A stretch of 64,000 nucleotides of DNA from JAEWWD01 sp964440115 (GCA_964440115.1 CAYTPV010000008.1:124001-188000); one strand, 5' to 3'; positions 50,475 through 59,549 are shown, counted from the stretch's first letter. Notes: generated by a model from the letters alone, not told the origin. Numbers and translations: made by a program.

Positions 50475-51191
50475 TTATATCCTCACACACCCATTTTCGT
50501 ACAGGGGCACGATTTCCGTTTTATCCTCTTCAAAACAGAACGTCAGATCGTCCGCAAACCCGATTTCCTTCAGATGTTTGTAATGCGTCGTCACGGAAAG
50601 ATCCGCCTCGCCGCGCTTGTACGCGCCATATACCAGCAGGCACACGCGCGCAAAATCGTTGAGCTGCGGTTCGTCGCTCATATTCTCCATAATGGCTTTG
50701 AGCACGCAGCCCGCCGCCACGATATCATCCGCGGAGGATTCGTTGAGCGTCCCCGCGCACAGCACCACGATATCCCTTTCTTCCCGCACAGCCGCTTTTG
50801 CCGCAGCCGTCGCATTGCGCATGCTGCCTATATATAGCTTCGCGGCGCCGCGCGCAGCGTGTATGGCGACAGTGCCGTTGGTCGTGCTCATGACAACGGA
50901 TTTTCCCTTCACCGCATCCTCGGTGAACTCCAAGGGCGAATTGCCCAGATCAAAATCCGGCAGCTTCAAGCCGCCGCGTTCGCCCGCGAGTATGCTTTCC
51001 CGCCTGCCGAGGTGACCCATATAGGCGATTACCTCGCTCGGGTCCCGCGCGGGAATGACCTGTTTTGCGCCGTTTCTGAGCGCTTCCACCATGGTTGTAG
51101 TTGCGCGCAGTACGTCCACCACGATGACTGTTTTACCGTAAAGCTGTTTTTCCGTAATTGCCCCAGGGAAGGGATAGGCCAATACCTGCAT
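50475..51191 (-). CDS. comB: 2-phosphosulfolactate phosphatase
   Basis: 238 residues of the ComB family: VIVVDVLRATTTMVEALRNGA, LAGERGGLKLPDFDLGNSP, VVMSTTNGTVAI and VVLCAGTLNESSADD are the conserved blocks. The enzyme removes phosphate from (R)-2-phospho-3-sulfolactate in coenzyme M synthesis in methanogens; in Firmicutes its substrate is often unclear. The other CoM genes are not in the window. GGAGC lies upstream of the ATG. Confidence 0.88.
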   Translation of the reverse strand: MQVLAYPFPGAITEKQLYGKTVIVVDVLRATTTMVEALRNGAKQVIPARDPSEVIAYMGHLGRRESILAGERGGLKLPDFDLGNSPLEFTEDAVKGKSVVMSTTNGTVAIHAARGAAKLYIGSMRNATAAAKAAVREERDIVVLCAGTLNESSADDIVAAGCVLKAIMENMSDEPQLNDFARVCLLVYGAYKRGEADLSVTTHYKHLKEIGFADDLTFCFEEDKTEIVPLYENGCVRI

Positions 51192-51396
51192 GCTTGCTCC
51201 TTAAAGACATTTGTATCGTCATACAGTATAGCATACTTACAGGAATTTGAAAATGCCGTTGAGGCCATGTGTTCATCCAATTATTACCTATTAGAGACAC
51301 TGTTACATATATTCTTTTTGTGATGTACGTGACTTGTGCGTGTAACAGACCTACACAGTGATGAATAGTATGAACTATACAAAGGAGGTGAAACAC

Positions 51397-51804
51397 ATGT
51401 CAAATAACAGACGCCGCAGCAGTCGTTCGGATACCAGCTGGCGCCGTTCGGATACCAGCTGCCACTGTTCGAATACTTCGGAAGAACAGCGGCACGTACA
51501 CGAATTTGTAGGCAGCACACAGTTTGCCGAGGAAGGGGACGACAGGCATAACCATAGGTTTGCCGGTGTCAGCGGCGAAGCGATACGCAAAGGTCGCAGC
51601 CACGTCCATTGCATTAGAACAAGTACGGATACTTTTGAAGACCATCATCATGAAATCTGCCAGGAGAGCGGTCCTGCGATATTCGTAAATGACGGATCCG
51701 GATGCAAGCACATCCATTTCGTGGATGGCAGGACTTCAAGGAACGACGGCCACCGTCACGGTTTTGATTTCGCTACCCTCATTGAAAACCCGACGCAGGA
51801 ATAA
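51397..51804 (+). CDS. YmaF-family His-rich protein, second copy
   Basis: 135 residues. A Ser/Arg-rich start (RRRSSRSDTSWRRSDTS, containing a short internal duplication) leads to four YmaF-like repeats: RHVHEFVGSTQF, DRHNHRFAGVSG, RSHVHCIRTST and KHIHFVDGRTS, then DGHRHGF. His-x-His pairs suggest metal binding. AGGAGGTG precedes the ATG. Basic, Cys/His-rich small proteins of this kind are often spore-coat components, which is an inference. Confidence 0.75.
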   Translation: MSNNRRRSSRSDTSWRRSDTSCHCSNTSEEQRHVHEFVGSTQFAEEGDDRHNHRFAGVSGEAIRKGRSHVHCIRTSTDTFEDHHHEICQESGPAIFVNDGSGCKHIHFVDGRTSRNDGHRHGFDFATLIENPTQE

Positions 51805-51929
51805 AAATATTTTCTTTTTGCGCCGGTGCGGATGAAAAACGCAGAACACTGCACAAACAGCAAAAAGCTGTGCCGCACGCACGGCCAAAACGCCCATACA
51901 AGAAAGCCACACATACAAAAAGCCAATAT

Positions 51930-51962
51930 AATAAGCCGCGCCAGCCCCGCGGCTTGTTTATT
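51930..51962 (+). terminator. Intrinsic terminator
   Basis: AAGCCGCG / CGCGGCTT then TGTTTATT, about 130 bases after the YmaF gene. Confidence 0.6.
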
Positions 51963-52005
51963 ATTCGCTCTCATTGTACTTTTTTGATATACAGGTTGTT
52001 TTTAC

Positions 52006-52238
52006 AAGGTATCGCCGAGAGAATTCTTAAGGTATCGCCGCCTTCGGCGTCGACGATTATTTTTATATGTGGGGAGGCTTTGCCTCCCCACGCCCCTCCA
52101 GAGAAACGCTGCCCCAATTTGCACAATTCGCCACAAAGTACACAAAAGCCTTCGGGGGGACAGGGGGGCGGAGCGGCCACAGCCGCGACGTCCCCCTGTA
52201 AAAAGAAGTTTCGTTGCCGCCCAAGGCGGCGATACCTG
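52006..52238. repeat. GGTATCG-family composite element, nested start
   Basis: A truncated left cap (AAGGTATCGCCGAGAG) is followed 20 bases later by a full one (TTAAGGTATCGCCGCC...GGCGTCGACGA). Then come GGGGAGGCTTTGCCTCCCC, spacer, GGGGGGCGGAGCGGCC module and right cap GTTGCCGCC...GGCGGCGATACC. It lies between convergent genes. Confidence 0.85.
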
Positions 52239-52243
52239 TAACC

Positions 52244-52756
52244 TTACCCGAACAACCAATTACATACCACAATGCTCGCAATCACCGCCACCAACGAAGC
52301 CATCAGCGCCACGGGCAGCGTAAACCGCGTTTTCTGTATGCCGACCGATCCGAAATACAGCGCGAGCGTATAAAATATCGTCTCCGTAGACCCCATCATG
52401 GTGGCCGCCATCAGCCCCAGCATGGAGTCAACACCGTAATTTTTGAACACGTCCGCCACGAGCGCGAGCGACGCGCTGCCCGATAGCGGACGCAGCAGCG
52501 CCATGGGCAGCAGCTCCGGCGGCATGCCTATGGCGGAAAGCGGACCGGAAATGACGGATATAAGCGCCTCAAGCGCGCCGCTCGTGCGCAGCAGCTGTAT
52601 GGATATGAGCATGGCGGCCATATAGGGCAGCACGCGTAAAAGCACGGGCAGGCCTTCCATAGCCCCTTCCACGAACGCTTCGTATACATTCACACGCTTG
52701 ATAACGGCGTACAGCACCACGGCGGCAGCCAGCAGCGGTATGATCAATGCGCTCAT
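52244..52756 (-). CDS. spmB: Spore maturation protein B
   Basis: 170 residues, four or five membrane helices, with a nucleoside-recognition (Gate) domain core: RVLPYMAAMLISIQLLRTSG and LLRPLSGSASLALVADVFKNYG. With SpmA it is needed for dehydration of the spore core and heat resistance. The start overlaps the end of spmA by four bases (ATGA), and the longer open frame upstream is antisense to nothing but overlaps spmA, so it is excluded. Confidence 0.92.
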   Translation of the reverse strand: MSALIIPLLAAAVVLYAVIKRVNVYEAFVEGAMEGLPVLLRVLPYMAAMLISIQLLRTSGALEALISVISGPLSAIGMPPELLPMALLRPLSGSASLALVADVFKNYGVDSMLGLMAATMMGSTETIFYTLALYFGSVGIQKTRFTLPVALMASLVAVIASIVVCNWLFG

Positions 52757-53319
52757 CTGCGTCTCACCAGCATGCGGCAGATGAGGATGGTCAGGCCCGT
52801 CGCGATTGCGGAGGACAGTATGGAGGGCAGCACGATCGCACCGGGCTGCTGCGAGCCCAGCGCCGCGCGCATGCCGATCATGGTGGTGGGCAATATCTGC
52901 AGCGCGGACGCGTTGACGGCGAGGAACACGCACATGGCGTCCGTCGCGCGCGTTTTATCCGGATTGTGCTTCTGCATGAGCCGCATGGCCTCAAGGCCGA
53001 ACGGCGTTGCCGCGTTGCCCATGCCCAGCATGTTGGCCGCAACATTGAGCGTAATCGCGCCCGTCGCCTCGCCCGCGCCGGGGAACAGCCACTCGCACGG
53101 GCGTCTGAGCCGCTTGGAAAGCGACTCGATCAAGCCGGCGCGCTTGGCGATATTGAGAAGCCCCATCCACAGCATATAGGAACCGGCCAGTGTGACGCAG
53201 AGTGTGACACTTTGCTGCGCGCCGTCGAGCATGGCGGCAATCGCCGCGTCCCCGCCAAAACGCGCAGAAGTCCATATGGTGCCTATGCAGAACAATATGC
53301 ACCAAATCCAGCTCATCAT
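52753..53319 (-). CDS. spmA: Spore maturation protein A
   Basis: 188 residues, membrane protein of the same Gate-domain family: WIWCILFCIGTIWTSARFGG near the start, MLWMGLLNIAKRAGLIE, NVAANMLGMGNAATPFGLEA and LAVNASALQILPTTMIGMRA. It acts with SpmB during late sporulation. The start after GGGGGA is one of two adjacent ATGs. It is the main direct evidence that the host forms endospores. Confidence 0.92.
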   Translation of the reverse strand: MMSWIWCILFCIGTIWTSARFGGDAAIAAMLDGAQQSVTLCVTLAGSYMLWMGLLNIAKRAGLIESLSKRLRRPCEWLFPGAGEATGAITLNVAANMLGMGNAATPFGLEAMRLMQKHNPDKTRATDAMCVFLAVNASALQILPTTMIGMRAALGSQQPGAIVLPSILSSAIATGLTILICRMLVRRR

Positions 53320-53487
53320 ACAGCACAATCCCCCATATATTGAACTAAATACCGTATCAATTTACAGAATATCCTTATTCTCCGTGACAATTATATTGAC
53401 TGATTGTAAGAATTATGTGTATTATGGATAGTATATGGGAGGTTCAGCCTGCCTCCGAATTTTATGATAGAGAAAGGACACCACAGT

Positions 53488-53736
53488 ATGAAATCAACGG
53501 GCATCGTTCGCAAAATGGACACCCTCGGGAGGGTCGTGATCCCCATCGAACTGCGCAGGACACTGGGCATCGACGTAAAGGACTCCATCGAAATCTTCGT
53601 CGACAAAGAGACCATCATTTTGAAAAAGTATCATCCGGCCTGCTTCTTCTGCGATAATGCGAATGATCTGGTAAGCTTCCAGGGCAAGAACATTTGCCAG
53701 GAATGTCTCGAAAAGCTAAAAGAGCTGCAATCCTAA
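53488..53736 (+). CDS. AbrB/SpoVT-type regulator with zinc ribbon
   Basis: 82 residues. The swapped-hairpin AbrB DNA-binding domain covers 1-48 (GIVRKMDTLGRVVIPIELRR). The C-terminus adds CFFC...CQEC (Cys52, Cys55, Cys70, Cys73), a four-cysteine zinc ribbon seen in some clostridial AbrB proteins. It likely regulates the transition to stationary phase or sporulation. AGAAAGGA lies upstream of the ATG. Confidence 0.88.
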   Translation: MKSTGIVRKMDTLGRVVIPIELRRTLGIDVKDSIEIFVDKETIILKKYHPACFFCDNANDLVSFQGKNICQECLEKLKELQS

Positions 53737-53875
53737 AAAGAAGGCCGTCGAGTAACAAAGGCTACCGTTCATGAATATGAATTGCAGCCTTTTGTTTTAA
53801 GACAAGCTGGTATGAGTGTTCAATCATAAATAGGGCCATCCGTTCCATACTGTTGTTTCATACGTTACTCTATAA

Positions 53876-53905
53876 ACGCCGCAAAAGAGCGGCGTTTTTT
53901 TTATT
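53876..53905 (+). terminator. Intrinsic terminator
   Basis: AACGCCGC / GCGGCGTT with AAAAGA loop and eight T. A second, looser hairpin (AAAGGCT...AGCCTTT) directly follows the AbrB gene near 53757-53796. Confidence 0.8.
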
Positions 53906-54056
53906 GATATATGCATAACTGTCATGGAAGGTACATATACTATTTAGTTCGGGTGGTATAAAGGCAACTCTGCCATAAGGGGCGGTGAAGCATTTTTTAT
54001 TGCGGAAGAATTCCGGTTTTAATGCCTCGTGAACGCTGATAATAGCATAATGCAAT

Positions 54057-54090
54057 GCATACTATTCCATAAGTCTACTGAGAGGATGGG
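54057..54090 (+). promoter_or_regulatory. Shared upstream block, 54 kb family copies
   Basis: GCATACTATTCCATAAGTC followed by CTGAGAGGATGGGC. The next paralogue has GCATAGTATTCCATAGGTTC, then CTGAAAGGATGTG at the same distance from its start. CATACTAT is close to the sigma-E -10 consensus (CATACAAT), suggesting sporulation control by inference. Confidence 0.45.
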
Positions 54091-54094
54091 CATT

Positions 54095-54667
54095 ATGGAG
54101 CGTCGTAGAATAGCATTACCCCCAAGGGTTCAGCTCTCAAATGTCATTCATGAGATTTTTATAGAAATCAATCGTTTGATCAGGGCCTATATCAATACCA
54201 CTTTATATAATATTGGGGATCAAAATAGAAAGCTCGCTATCAGCGCGAATTTGGAAAAAATCGCACAAGAACTGCGAGACTTCTTGATACAATATTATAG
54301 CGATGAAATTGCCGACCATATAAAAGCTGATTTTTTGGCTTTTATTGACCACATCAAACAATTGATCGAAGCATATGCAACTGGGGATGAAAACGCAGTA
54401 ATTAAAACTAGAAATGAGTTGTATTATCTTGCGAACATAAATGCTCGTAATTATGCTGAAATAAACCGCGACTTAAATAGAGAAGCGCTGCAATCTATGT
54501 TATATGCATTCATATATTCAGTCGAAAATCAAATCGTAGGCATATTGAATCAGGATTATGCAAAAGATATTGAACAATATGAGAATTTTAATGACATTAC
54601 ATATGGGTTGGCAGATGAAATTACCTATGGCATACTCAGGCAATTCTATTCCGGTGAAACGCAATGA
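54095..54667 (+). CDS. Small helical family member, copy 7
   Basis: 190 residues. Conserved blocks: LPPRVQLSNVIHEIFIEINR, ANLEKIAQELRDFLIQYYSD, FIDHIKQLIEAYATGDENAV, INRDLN and DEITYGILRQFYSG. The layout matches copies 1-3 (N-terminal LP.QV..SN.IR, C-terminal DELTYGILKQF). The gene is more A/T-rich than those copies. AGAGGATGGGCATT precedes the ATG. The stop codon touches a GGTATCG left cap. Confidence 0.78.
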   Translation: MERRRIALPPRVQLSNVIHEIFIEINRLIRAYINTTLYNIGDQNRKLAISANLEKIAQELRDFLIQYYSDEIADHIKADFLAFIDHIKQLIEAYATGDENAVIKTRNELYYLANINARNYAEINRDLNREALQSMLYAFIYSVENQIVGILNQDYAKDIEQYENFNDITYGLADEITYGILRQFYSGETQ

Positions 54668-54725
54668 GTATCGGCGCATAATGCGCCGACGATCATTTTT
54701 ATAAGGGGGCTAAGGCGGCTGCGGT
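54667..54725 (+). repeat. GGTATCG-family half element
   Basis: Left cap GTATCGGCGC...GCGCCGACGA with T-run, then AGGGGGCTAAGGCGGCTGCGG. The right half is missing. It separates two paralogous genes. Confidence 0.75.
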
Positions 54726-54789
54726 CAACTTTGATAATCGCATGAAGCTATGCATAGTATTCCATAGGTTCACTGAAAGGATGTGTATT

Positions 54790-55359
54790 ATGGAGCATCG
54801 CGGCGCATTACCCCCAAGGGTTCAGCTCTCAAATATCATTCATGAAATTTTTATAGAAATCAATCGTTTGGTCAGAGGGTATATATCTACTACTTTATTC
54901 AAAATTGGGGACCAGAGTAGCAAGGCCGCTATCAGCGCGAATTTGGAAAAAATCGCACAAGCCCTGCGAAACCTATTTATTCAATATTATAGCGATGAAA
55001 TTGGCAATCAGTTAAAAGCTGATTTTTTGGACTTTATTGACCGCATCAAACAATTGATTGAAGCGTATGCAAACAGGGATGAAAACGCAGTCATCAGAAT
55101 TAGAAATGAGCTGTATTTTCTTGCGAACACATATGCTCGCAATTACGCGGTAATAAACCGCTACTTTAATAAAGAGACCCTGCAATCATTGTTTTACGCA
55201 TATATCAATTCAGTCGAGAATCAAGTCGTAAGCATATTGAATCAGGATTATGCAAAAGACATTGAAGAATATGGGGTAATGAATGACATTGGATACCGGT
55301 TGGCAGATGAAATTACCTATGGCTTACTCAGGCAATTCTATTCCGGAGATACGCAATAA
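54790..55359 (+). CDS. Small helical family member, copy 8
   Basis: 189 residues, about 75-80% identical to copy 7 by eye (LPPRVQLSNIIHEIFIEINR, IRIRNELYFLANTYARNYA, DEITYGLLRQFYSG). Its upstream block also matches, so the duplicated unit included the promoter. AAAGGATGTGTATT precedes the ATG. The TAA stop lies inside the next left cap. Confidence 0.78.
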   Translation: MEHRGALPPRVQLSNIIHEIFIEINRLVRGYISTTLFKIGDQSSKAAISANLEKIAQALRNLFIQYYSDEIGNQLKADFLDFIDRIKQLIEAYANRDENAVIRIRNELYFLANTYARNYAVINRYFNKETLQSLFYAYINSVENQVVSILNQDYAKDIEEYGVMNDIGYRLADEITYGLLRQFYSGDTQ

Positions 55360-55445
55360 GGTATCGCCGCCTTTGGGCGTCGACGATTAATTTTTTACAG
55401 GTGGGCGTCGCGGCTCTGGCCGCTCCGCCCCCTGTGCCCGCTAGG
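55358..55445 (+). repeat. GGTATCG-family half element
   Basis: The left cap overlaps the stop of copy 8. A CAGGTGGGCGTCGCGGCTC hairpin module follows. A decayed right-cap-like string (GATATCGCCGCATAAATGCGG) lies near 55532, just before the next gene's ribosome site, where copies 7 and 8 have their upstream block. Confidence 0.75.
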
Positions 55446-55571
55446 AATTCGCTGGCTGAAGTCGCATTTACAAGCAAACGATGAAGGAGATGAGAATTTG
55501 AAATTCAAAGATTTCTTAATTGATGATGCAGATATCGCCGCATAAATGCGGCTACTGAGAGGATGGGCGTT

Positions 55572-56144
55572 ATGGAGCATCGCATCGCAGCATTACCCCC
55601 AAGAATACAGCTCTCAAATTCCATTCATAGGACTTGGGTAGATATAGATCTTTTGATCAGAGGCTATATCGTTACCACTTTATTCAATATTGGAGGACAG
55701 GCAAGCAAGGATGCAATAAACGCAAATCTTGAAAGAATCGCGGAGGAGCTGCGAAACTTGCTCGTTCAATATTATAACGATGATATTGCCGATCTGATGA
55801 AAGCAGATTTTTTAAATTTTATTGATCACATTAAACAATTGATCGAAGCATACGCAAACAGGGATGAATACGCAGTTATCAGAAATAGAAGTGAACTCTA
55901 TTCTCTTGCAAACACATATGCGCAAAATTATGCAGTGGCAAACCGCTACTTAAATAGAGCCGCCATACAAAAATTGTTTTATGAATTAATAAATTCTGTT
56001 GAGAATCAAATCATAAGCATACAGAATCAGGATTTTGAAAGAGACATTGAAGAATATAAGGCGTTTGTAGATATTGGATTTCAGTTGGCAGATGAATTCG
56101 CCTATGGCATACTCAGACAATTTTATCCCGGATATACGCAATAA
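55572..56144 (+). CDS. Small helical family member, copy 9
   Basis: 190 residues, roughly two-thirds identical to copies 7 and 8: LPPRIQLSNSIHRTWVDIDL, LLVQYYNDDIADLMKADFLN, FIDHIKQLIEAYANRDEYAV and DEFAYGILRQFYPG. The ribosome-site region (CTGAGAGGATGGGCGTT) is kept but the promoter block further upstream is replaced by repeat-element DNA, so its expression may differ. The stop lies inside another left cap. Confidence 0.78.
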   Translation: MEHRIAALPPRIQLSNSIHRTWVDIDLLIRGYIVTTLFNIGGQASKDAINANLERIAEELRNLLVQYYNDDIADLMKADFLNFIDHIKQLIEAYANRDEYAVIRNRSELYSLANTYAQNYAVANRYLNRAAIQKLFYELINSVENQIISIQNQDFERDIEEYKAFVDIGFQLADEFAYGILRQFYPGYTQ

Positions 56145-56232
56145 GGTATCGCCGCCTTTGGTGTCGACGAATTATTTTTATACAGGGGGGGCTAATACGG
56201 CTGCGGCCACTTAGCCCCCCTGTACCCCCGGA
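56143..56232 (+). repeat. GGTATCG-family half element
   Basis: Left cap overlapping the TAA of copy 9 (TAAGGTATCGCCGCC...GGTGTCGACGAA with T-run), then GGGGGGGCTAATACGGCTGC and its inverse. There is no right cap before the dnaN terminator. The interval to 56390 holds no supported gene. Confidence 0.78.
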
Positions 56233-56389
56233 AGAGTGTTTGGGTTTTGCTCATCCGCAGAAGTGCTTCGTTCCAGCTCTCCGCGTCTATTAAGTAAGCC
56301 AACTTATTATAAGGCGGCTTTCTTTGACGCAAAATGCGGTTATTTTGCCAATGATACAGCGAATTGTCGAAAATAACGTTTCTAATATT

Positions 56390-56418
56390 AAAAAGCGCGG
56401 CCTTAGGCCGCGCTTCCT
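56390..56418 (-). terminator. Intrinsic terminator of dnaN
   Basis: AAGCGCGGCC / GGCCGCGCTT with a three-base loop; on the minus strand it is followed by TTTTTAATA. Confidence 0.87.
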
Positions 56419-56457
56419 TCATTGTTCATTTTCCATTGTTCATTGTTCATTTTGCGT

Positions 56458-57558
56458 TTATGCGAAAATTCTCACCGGCAAAATGAGATAGTAATACGCT
56501 TCTCCCTGCGTGGGCCGGACGACGCAAGGACTGACGTTGTTGTTCATATCGAGGAATATCTCGTCGTCGTCGAGCGTCTTCAGCACATCCGCAAAATACC
56601 GTGCGTTGAACGCGATCTCGATAGGGTCGCCGTTTAGATGCATAGCGATTTCTTCGTCGATTCTTCCCAAAGCGCTGTTGGCTGTCAGCTTGAGCAAATC
56701 TTCCGATACCGAGAAGCGCACCAGATTGTTGCTGCCTTCGCGTGCCATGAGCATGGCGCGGTCAATGCTTTCCAACAACTCGTCGCGGTTGATGCGAACG
56801 CGAGTCAGATGCTCAGAAGGCAGTATGCTTCTGTATTTGATAAAATCGCCGTCTAAGAGCCTGCTGACGATGCGCGTATGCCCCATGTTGATCAGCAGAT
56901 GCGTGGGCGAGAACTGCACTTCCACAGCGTCTTCCACATCGAGCAGTGTGCGCGATATCTCTAAAAACGATTTTGCGGGCACGACGGCTTCTTTTCTATC
57001 CGCATTGACATTGACGCCGTACCGTCTGAGTGCCAACCGGAAACCATCAAGAGCGACCATTGTGAATATGTTCTGCTCCAGCTCGCACAGCACGCCCGTT
57101 AAAATGGGTTTGCTTTCTTCCTGCGCAGTGGCGAACACTGTCTGGCGGATCATATCCTTAAGCGCCTTTTGGGGCATGCTCAAAGAAGTGGTTTTTCCGA
57201 CCACTGCCATGTCCGGATATTCCCTTGGTTCCATGCACTGCAGTTTTGTGACAGCGCGGCCGGCTTTCATTGTCATGGTATGGCCGTCCAGCTTTAAATC
57301 CACCGTTTCACCGGGGAATTTGCGCGCCATTTCCGCGAACAATCTGCCGGGCAGTACTGTGGCGCCTTCTTCTTCCACCGTCGCGGGGACTGTGCATTCG
57401 ATCTGTAAAGAAAGGTCGGAGCAGCGAAGCAGCAGCCCCTCCTGTGAAGCGCATAAGTATATGCCCTCCAAAACCGGCAATGCAGGTCTTGATGAAAGTG
57501 ATTTGATTACCGTTGCGATGCCGGCATTGAGCGTTTTTACATCCAGTATGAGACGCAT
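56458..57558 (-). CDS. dnaN: DNA polymerase III sliding clamp (beta subunit)
   Basis: 366 residues, the usual length, in three clamp domains (about 1-120, 121-245, 246-366). It encircles DNA and tethers polymerase III. Recognisable blocks: LPVLEGIYLCASQEGLLLRC, LPGRLFAEMARKFPGE, PILTGVLCELEQN, and the C-terminal hydrophobic-pocket strand CVVRPTQGEAYYYLILPVRI. GAGGAGGG precedes the ATG. It follows dnaA in the standard order but with a 680-base interval, and recF/yaaA do not follow it. Confidence 0.96.
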   Translation of the reverse strand: MRLILDVKTLNAGIATVIKSLSSRPALPVLEGIYLCASQEGLLLRCSDLSLQIECTVPATVEEEGATVLPGRLFAEMARKFPGETVDLKLDGHTMTMKAGRAVTKLQCMEPREYPDMAVVGKTTSLSMPQKALKDMIRQTVFATAQEESKPILTGVLCELEQNIFTMVALDGFRLALRRYGVNVNADRKEAVVPAKSFLEISRTLLDVEDAVEVQFSPTHLLINMGHTRIVSRLLDGDFIKYRSILPSEHLTRVRINRDELLESIDRAMLMAREGSNNLVRFSVSEDLLKLTANSALGRIDEEIAMHLNGDPIEIAFNARYFADVLKTLDDDEIFLDMNNNVSPCVVRPTQGEAYYYLILPVRIFA

Positions 57559-58238
57559 GAGCTTCCCTCCTCAGCGGCGGCGTTTGTTTGCCGCCTGTAT
57601 ATTCAAATCCGCGCGAGTGTTTTTTTGCCCCACTTGTGCACAGCTCCTTTGCTTACACCCGTAGTAATAGTATAGGAGTCGTAGCAGAAGTAGTAGTAGG
57701 CACTGCGGATATTGTGCAAAACCCGGTTTTGGCGTGACGCCGTCAGCCAAACCGCCTGTTGAAAGCGCTGTGTACAACCTATGCATAACTTACCCGCCTG
57801 TACACAATGCACACACAGTGCACATTGCGCACATTTCCCGCACACACTACGCACAGCGCGTGTGCACAGATTGTGGATATGCAGGGGTGTATGGACGACG
57901 GGGCGGATACGCCGGGGGCTTTGCCCCCGGTCCCCCACCAAAGGGACACGTCCCTTTGGAAACCCAAGCCGCAAACGTCAATAGACGTTTGCGAGGGAGA
58001 TACAATATTCAAAGTATGCCTGACGGGGAAACCAAGTTTCCCCATATCATTATAATATAGAATCCTTATGTTAATACAATAGATTGCGAATGAAAAAATC
58101 CTGTGACGTTTGGGTAAGCGCAATGTAAGGCTTTATTCTCCCCCTCAAAGCGGCTGTGCCGCTTTGATTTTAGGGATTCTCAAGGGACAATGTCCCTTGA
58201 GCGGGAGCTCGAGGGCAGAGCCCTCGTACGTGCTATCC
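57559..58238. other. dnaA-dnaN interval: candidate origin region with a hairpin array
   Basis: This is the normal place for oriC in Firmicutes. One 8/9 match to a DnaA box (TGTGGATAT, near 57869) and looser ones (TTGTGCACA near 57633) occur, but no clear box cluster. The part near dnaN is rich in GTGCAC/GTACAC strings. From 57912 to 58226 seven perfect hairpins follow one another: CCGGGGGC, CCAAAGGGA, GCAAACGTC, GGGGAAAC, TCAAAGCGGC, CTCAAGGGAC and CGAGGGC, each with its inverse across a 3-4 base loop. No gene is supported here. Confidence 0.5.
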
Positions 58239-59549
58239 TCACTGCGCCATCAATCTCTTTTTCAGATCCGCTATAGTGGAAGCGAGCGCGGCGTCGACCT
58301 TCAGCTGTTCGGTGATTTTCTCGTGCGCGTGCATGACTGTGGTGTGGTTGCGCCCGCCGAATACCTCGCCGATCTTGGGCAGGCTCCAATCCGTCATGCA
58401 GCGGGAAAGATACATGGCGATCTGGCGCGGGAACGCGACTTCCTGATCCCTGCGCTTGGCGGAGAACGCGTCGACAGACAGGCTGTAGTACGCGGCGACG
58501 GTTTCCTGTATGATCTGCGGCGTCAATACGCGCGGCGCGTCGTCGGGGATCATATCCTTCAACGCGGCGGCGGCGACGCGGATATCGAGCTCTACGCGGT
58601 TGAACTTGGCGTAGGCCACAACGCGCGTGAGGAAGCCTTCGAGCTCACGGATGTTCGACTGTACGCGCTCGGCGATGAATTCAAGCACCGCGTCGGGCAC
58701 GAGTATGTTTTCTTCGTTGGCGCGCCGCTTTAAAATCGCAATACGCGTTTCAAGATCCGGCGGCTGGATATCCGCAATAAGCCCCCATTCAAAGCGGGAG
58801 CGTAACCGTTCCTCGAGCTGCGCGATTTCGCGGGGCGGCTTGTCCGAGCTGATGACGATTTGCTTGTTGGCGGTGTGCAGCGCGTTGAATGTGTGGAAGA
58901 ACTCTTCCTGCACGCCCTCTTTGCGCGCGATGAACTGAATATCGTCCACCATCAGCACATCGACATTGCGGTACCGGTTGCGGAATTCCCGGTTGCGGTT
59001 AGAGGAGATCGACTGTATCATTTCGTTGGTGAATGTCTCGCTGGTAACGTACATGACGCGCGCGCGCGGGTTCTGTTCGCGCACGTGGTGGCCGATGGCG
59101 TGCATTAAGTGCGTTTTGCCCAGTCCCACGCCGCCGTACAGGAACAGCGGGTTATATGCCTTGGCGGGGTTCTGCGCCACGGCGATAGCGGCGGCGTGCG
59201 CGAAATAATTCGAGCCGCCGATAACGAACGTATTGAAGGTATACTTGGAAAACAGATTGCAGGAATAATCGCCCGCTTCATCGCGGACATAATTGCCGCG
59301 GTCGCCGGGCAGCACGATCTGCACGGTTTCGACGGCGTTGTGTGCGCGCGCGGCGCAGGTACGGATGGTGACGATATAAAATGTCTCGATGGTGGACTGA
59401 ATCATTTCGTTGGGCGCCTGCAGTACGAGCGTTGATCCCACGAGCGCAAGCGGCGATAGCACATCGATAAACGTGTTATAGCTGACGCCGTTGACTTCCG
59501 CCCTGAGCAGCTCGCAGGTACGCTGCCAGATCGCCTTTGCCTGATCCAT
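58239..59549 (-). CDS. dnaA: Chromosomal replication initiator DnaA
   Basis: 436 residues. Domain I (1-75) is followed by a short domain II. The AAA+ domain III begins near 100 (TFNTFVIGGSNYFAHAAA) with Walker A GGVGLGKT (139-146), Walker B VDVLMVDDIQF and sensor region LRSRFEWGL. Domain IV carries the DnaA signature FPRQIAMYLSRCMTDWSLPK then FGGRNHTTVMHAHEKI. It opens the origin with ATP. GGGGGAC lies upstream of the ATG. The usual rpmH-rnpA genes are not found upstream in this window. Confidence 0.97.
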   Translation of the reverse strand: MDQAKAIWQRTCELLRAEVNGVSYNTFIDVLSPLALVGSTLVLQAPNEMIQSTIETFYIVTIRTCAARAHNAVETVQIVLPGDRGNYVRDEAGDYSCNLFSKYTFNTFVIGGSNYFAHAAAIAVAQNPAKAYNPLFLYGGVGLGKTHLMHAIGHHVREQNPRARVMYVTSETFTNEMIQSISSNRNREFRNRYRNVDVLMVDDIQFIARKEGVQEEFFHTFNALHTANKQIVISSDKPPREIAQLEERLRSRFEWGLIADIQPPDLETRIAILKRRANEENILVPDAVLEFIAERVQSNIRELEGFLTRVVAYAKFNRVELDIRVAAAALKDMIPDDAPRVLTPQIIQETVAAYYSLSVDAFSAKRRDQEVAFPRQIAMYLSRCMTDWSLPKIGEVFGGRNHTTVMHAHEKITEQLKVDAALASTIADLKKRLMAQ

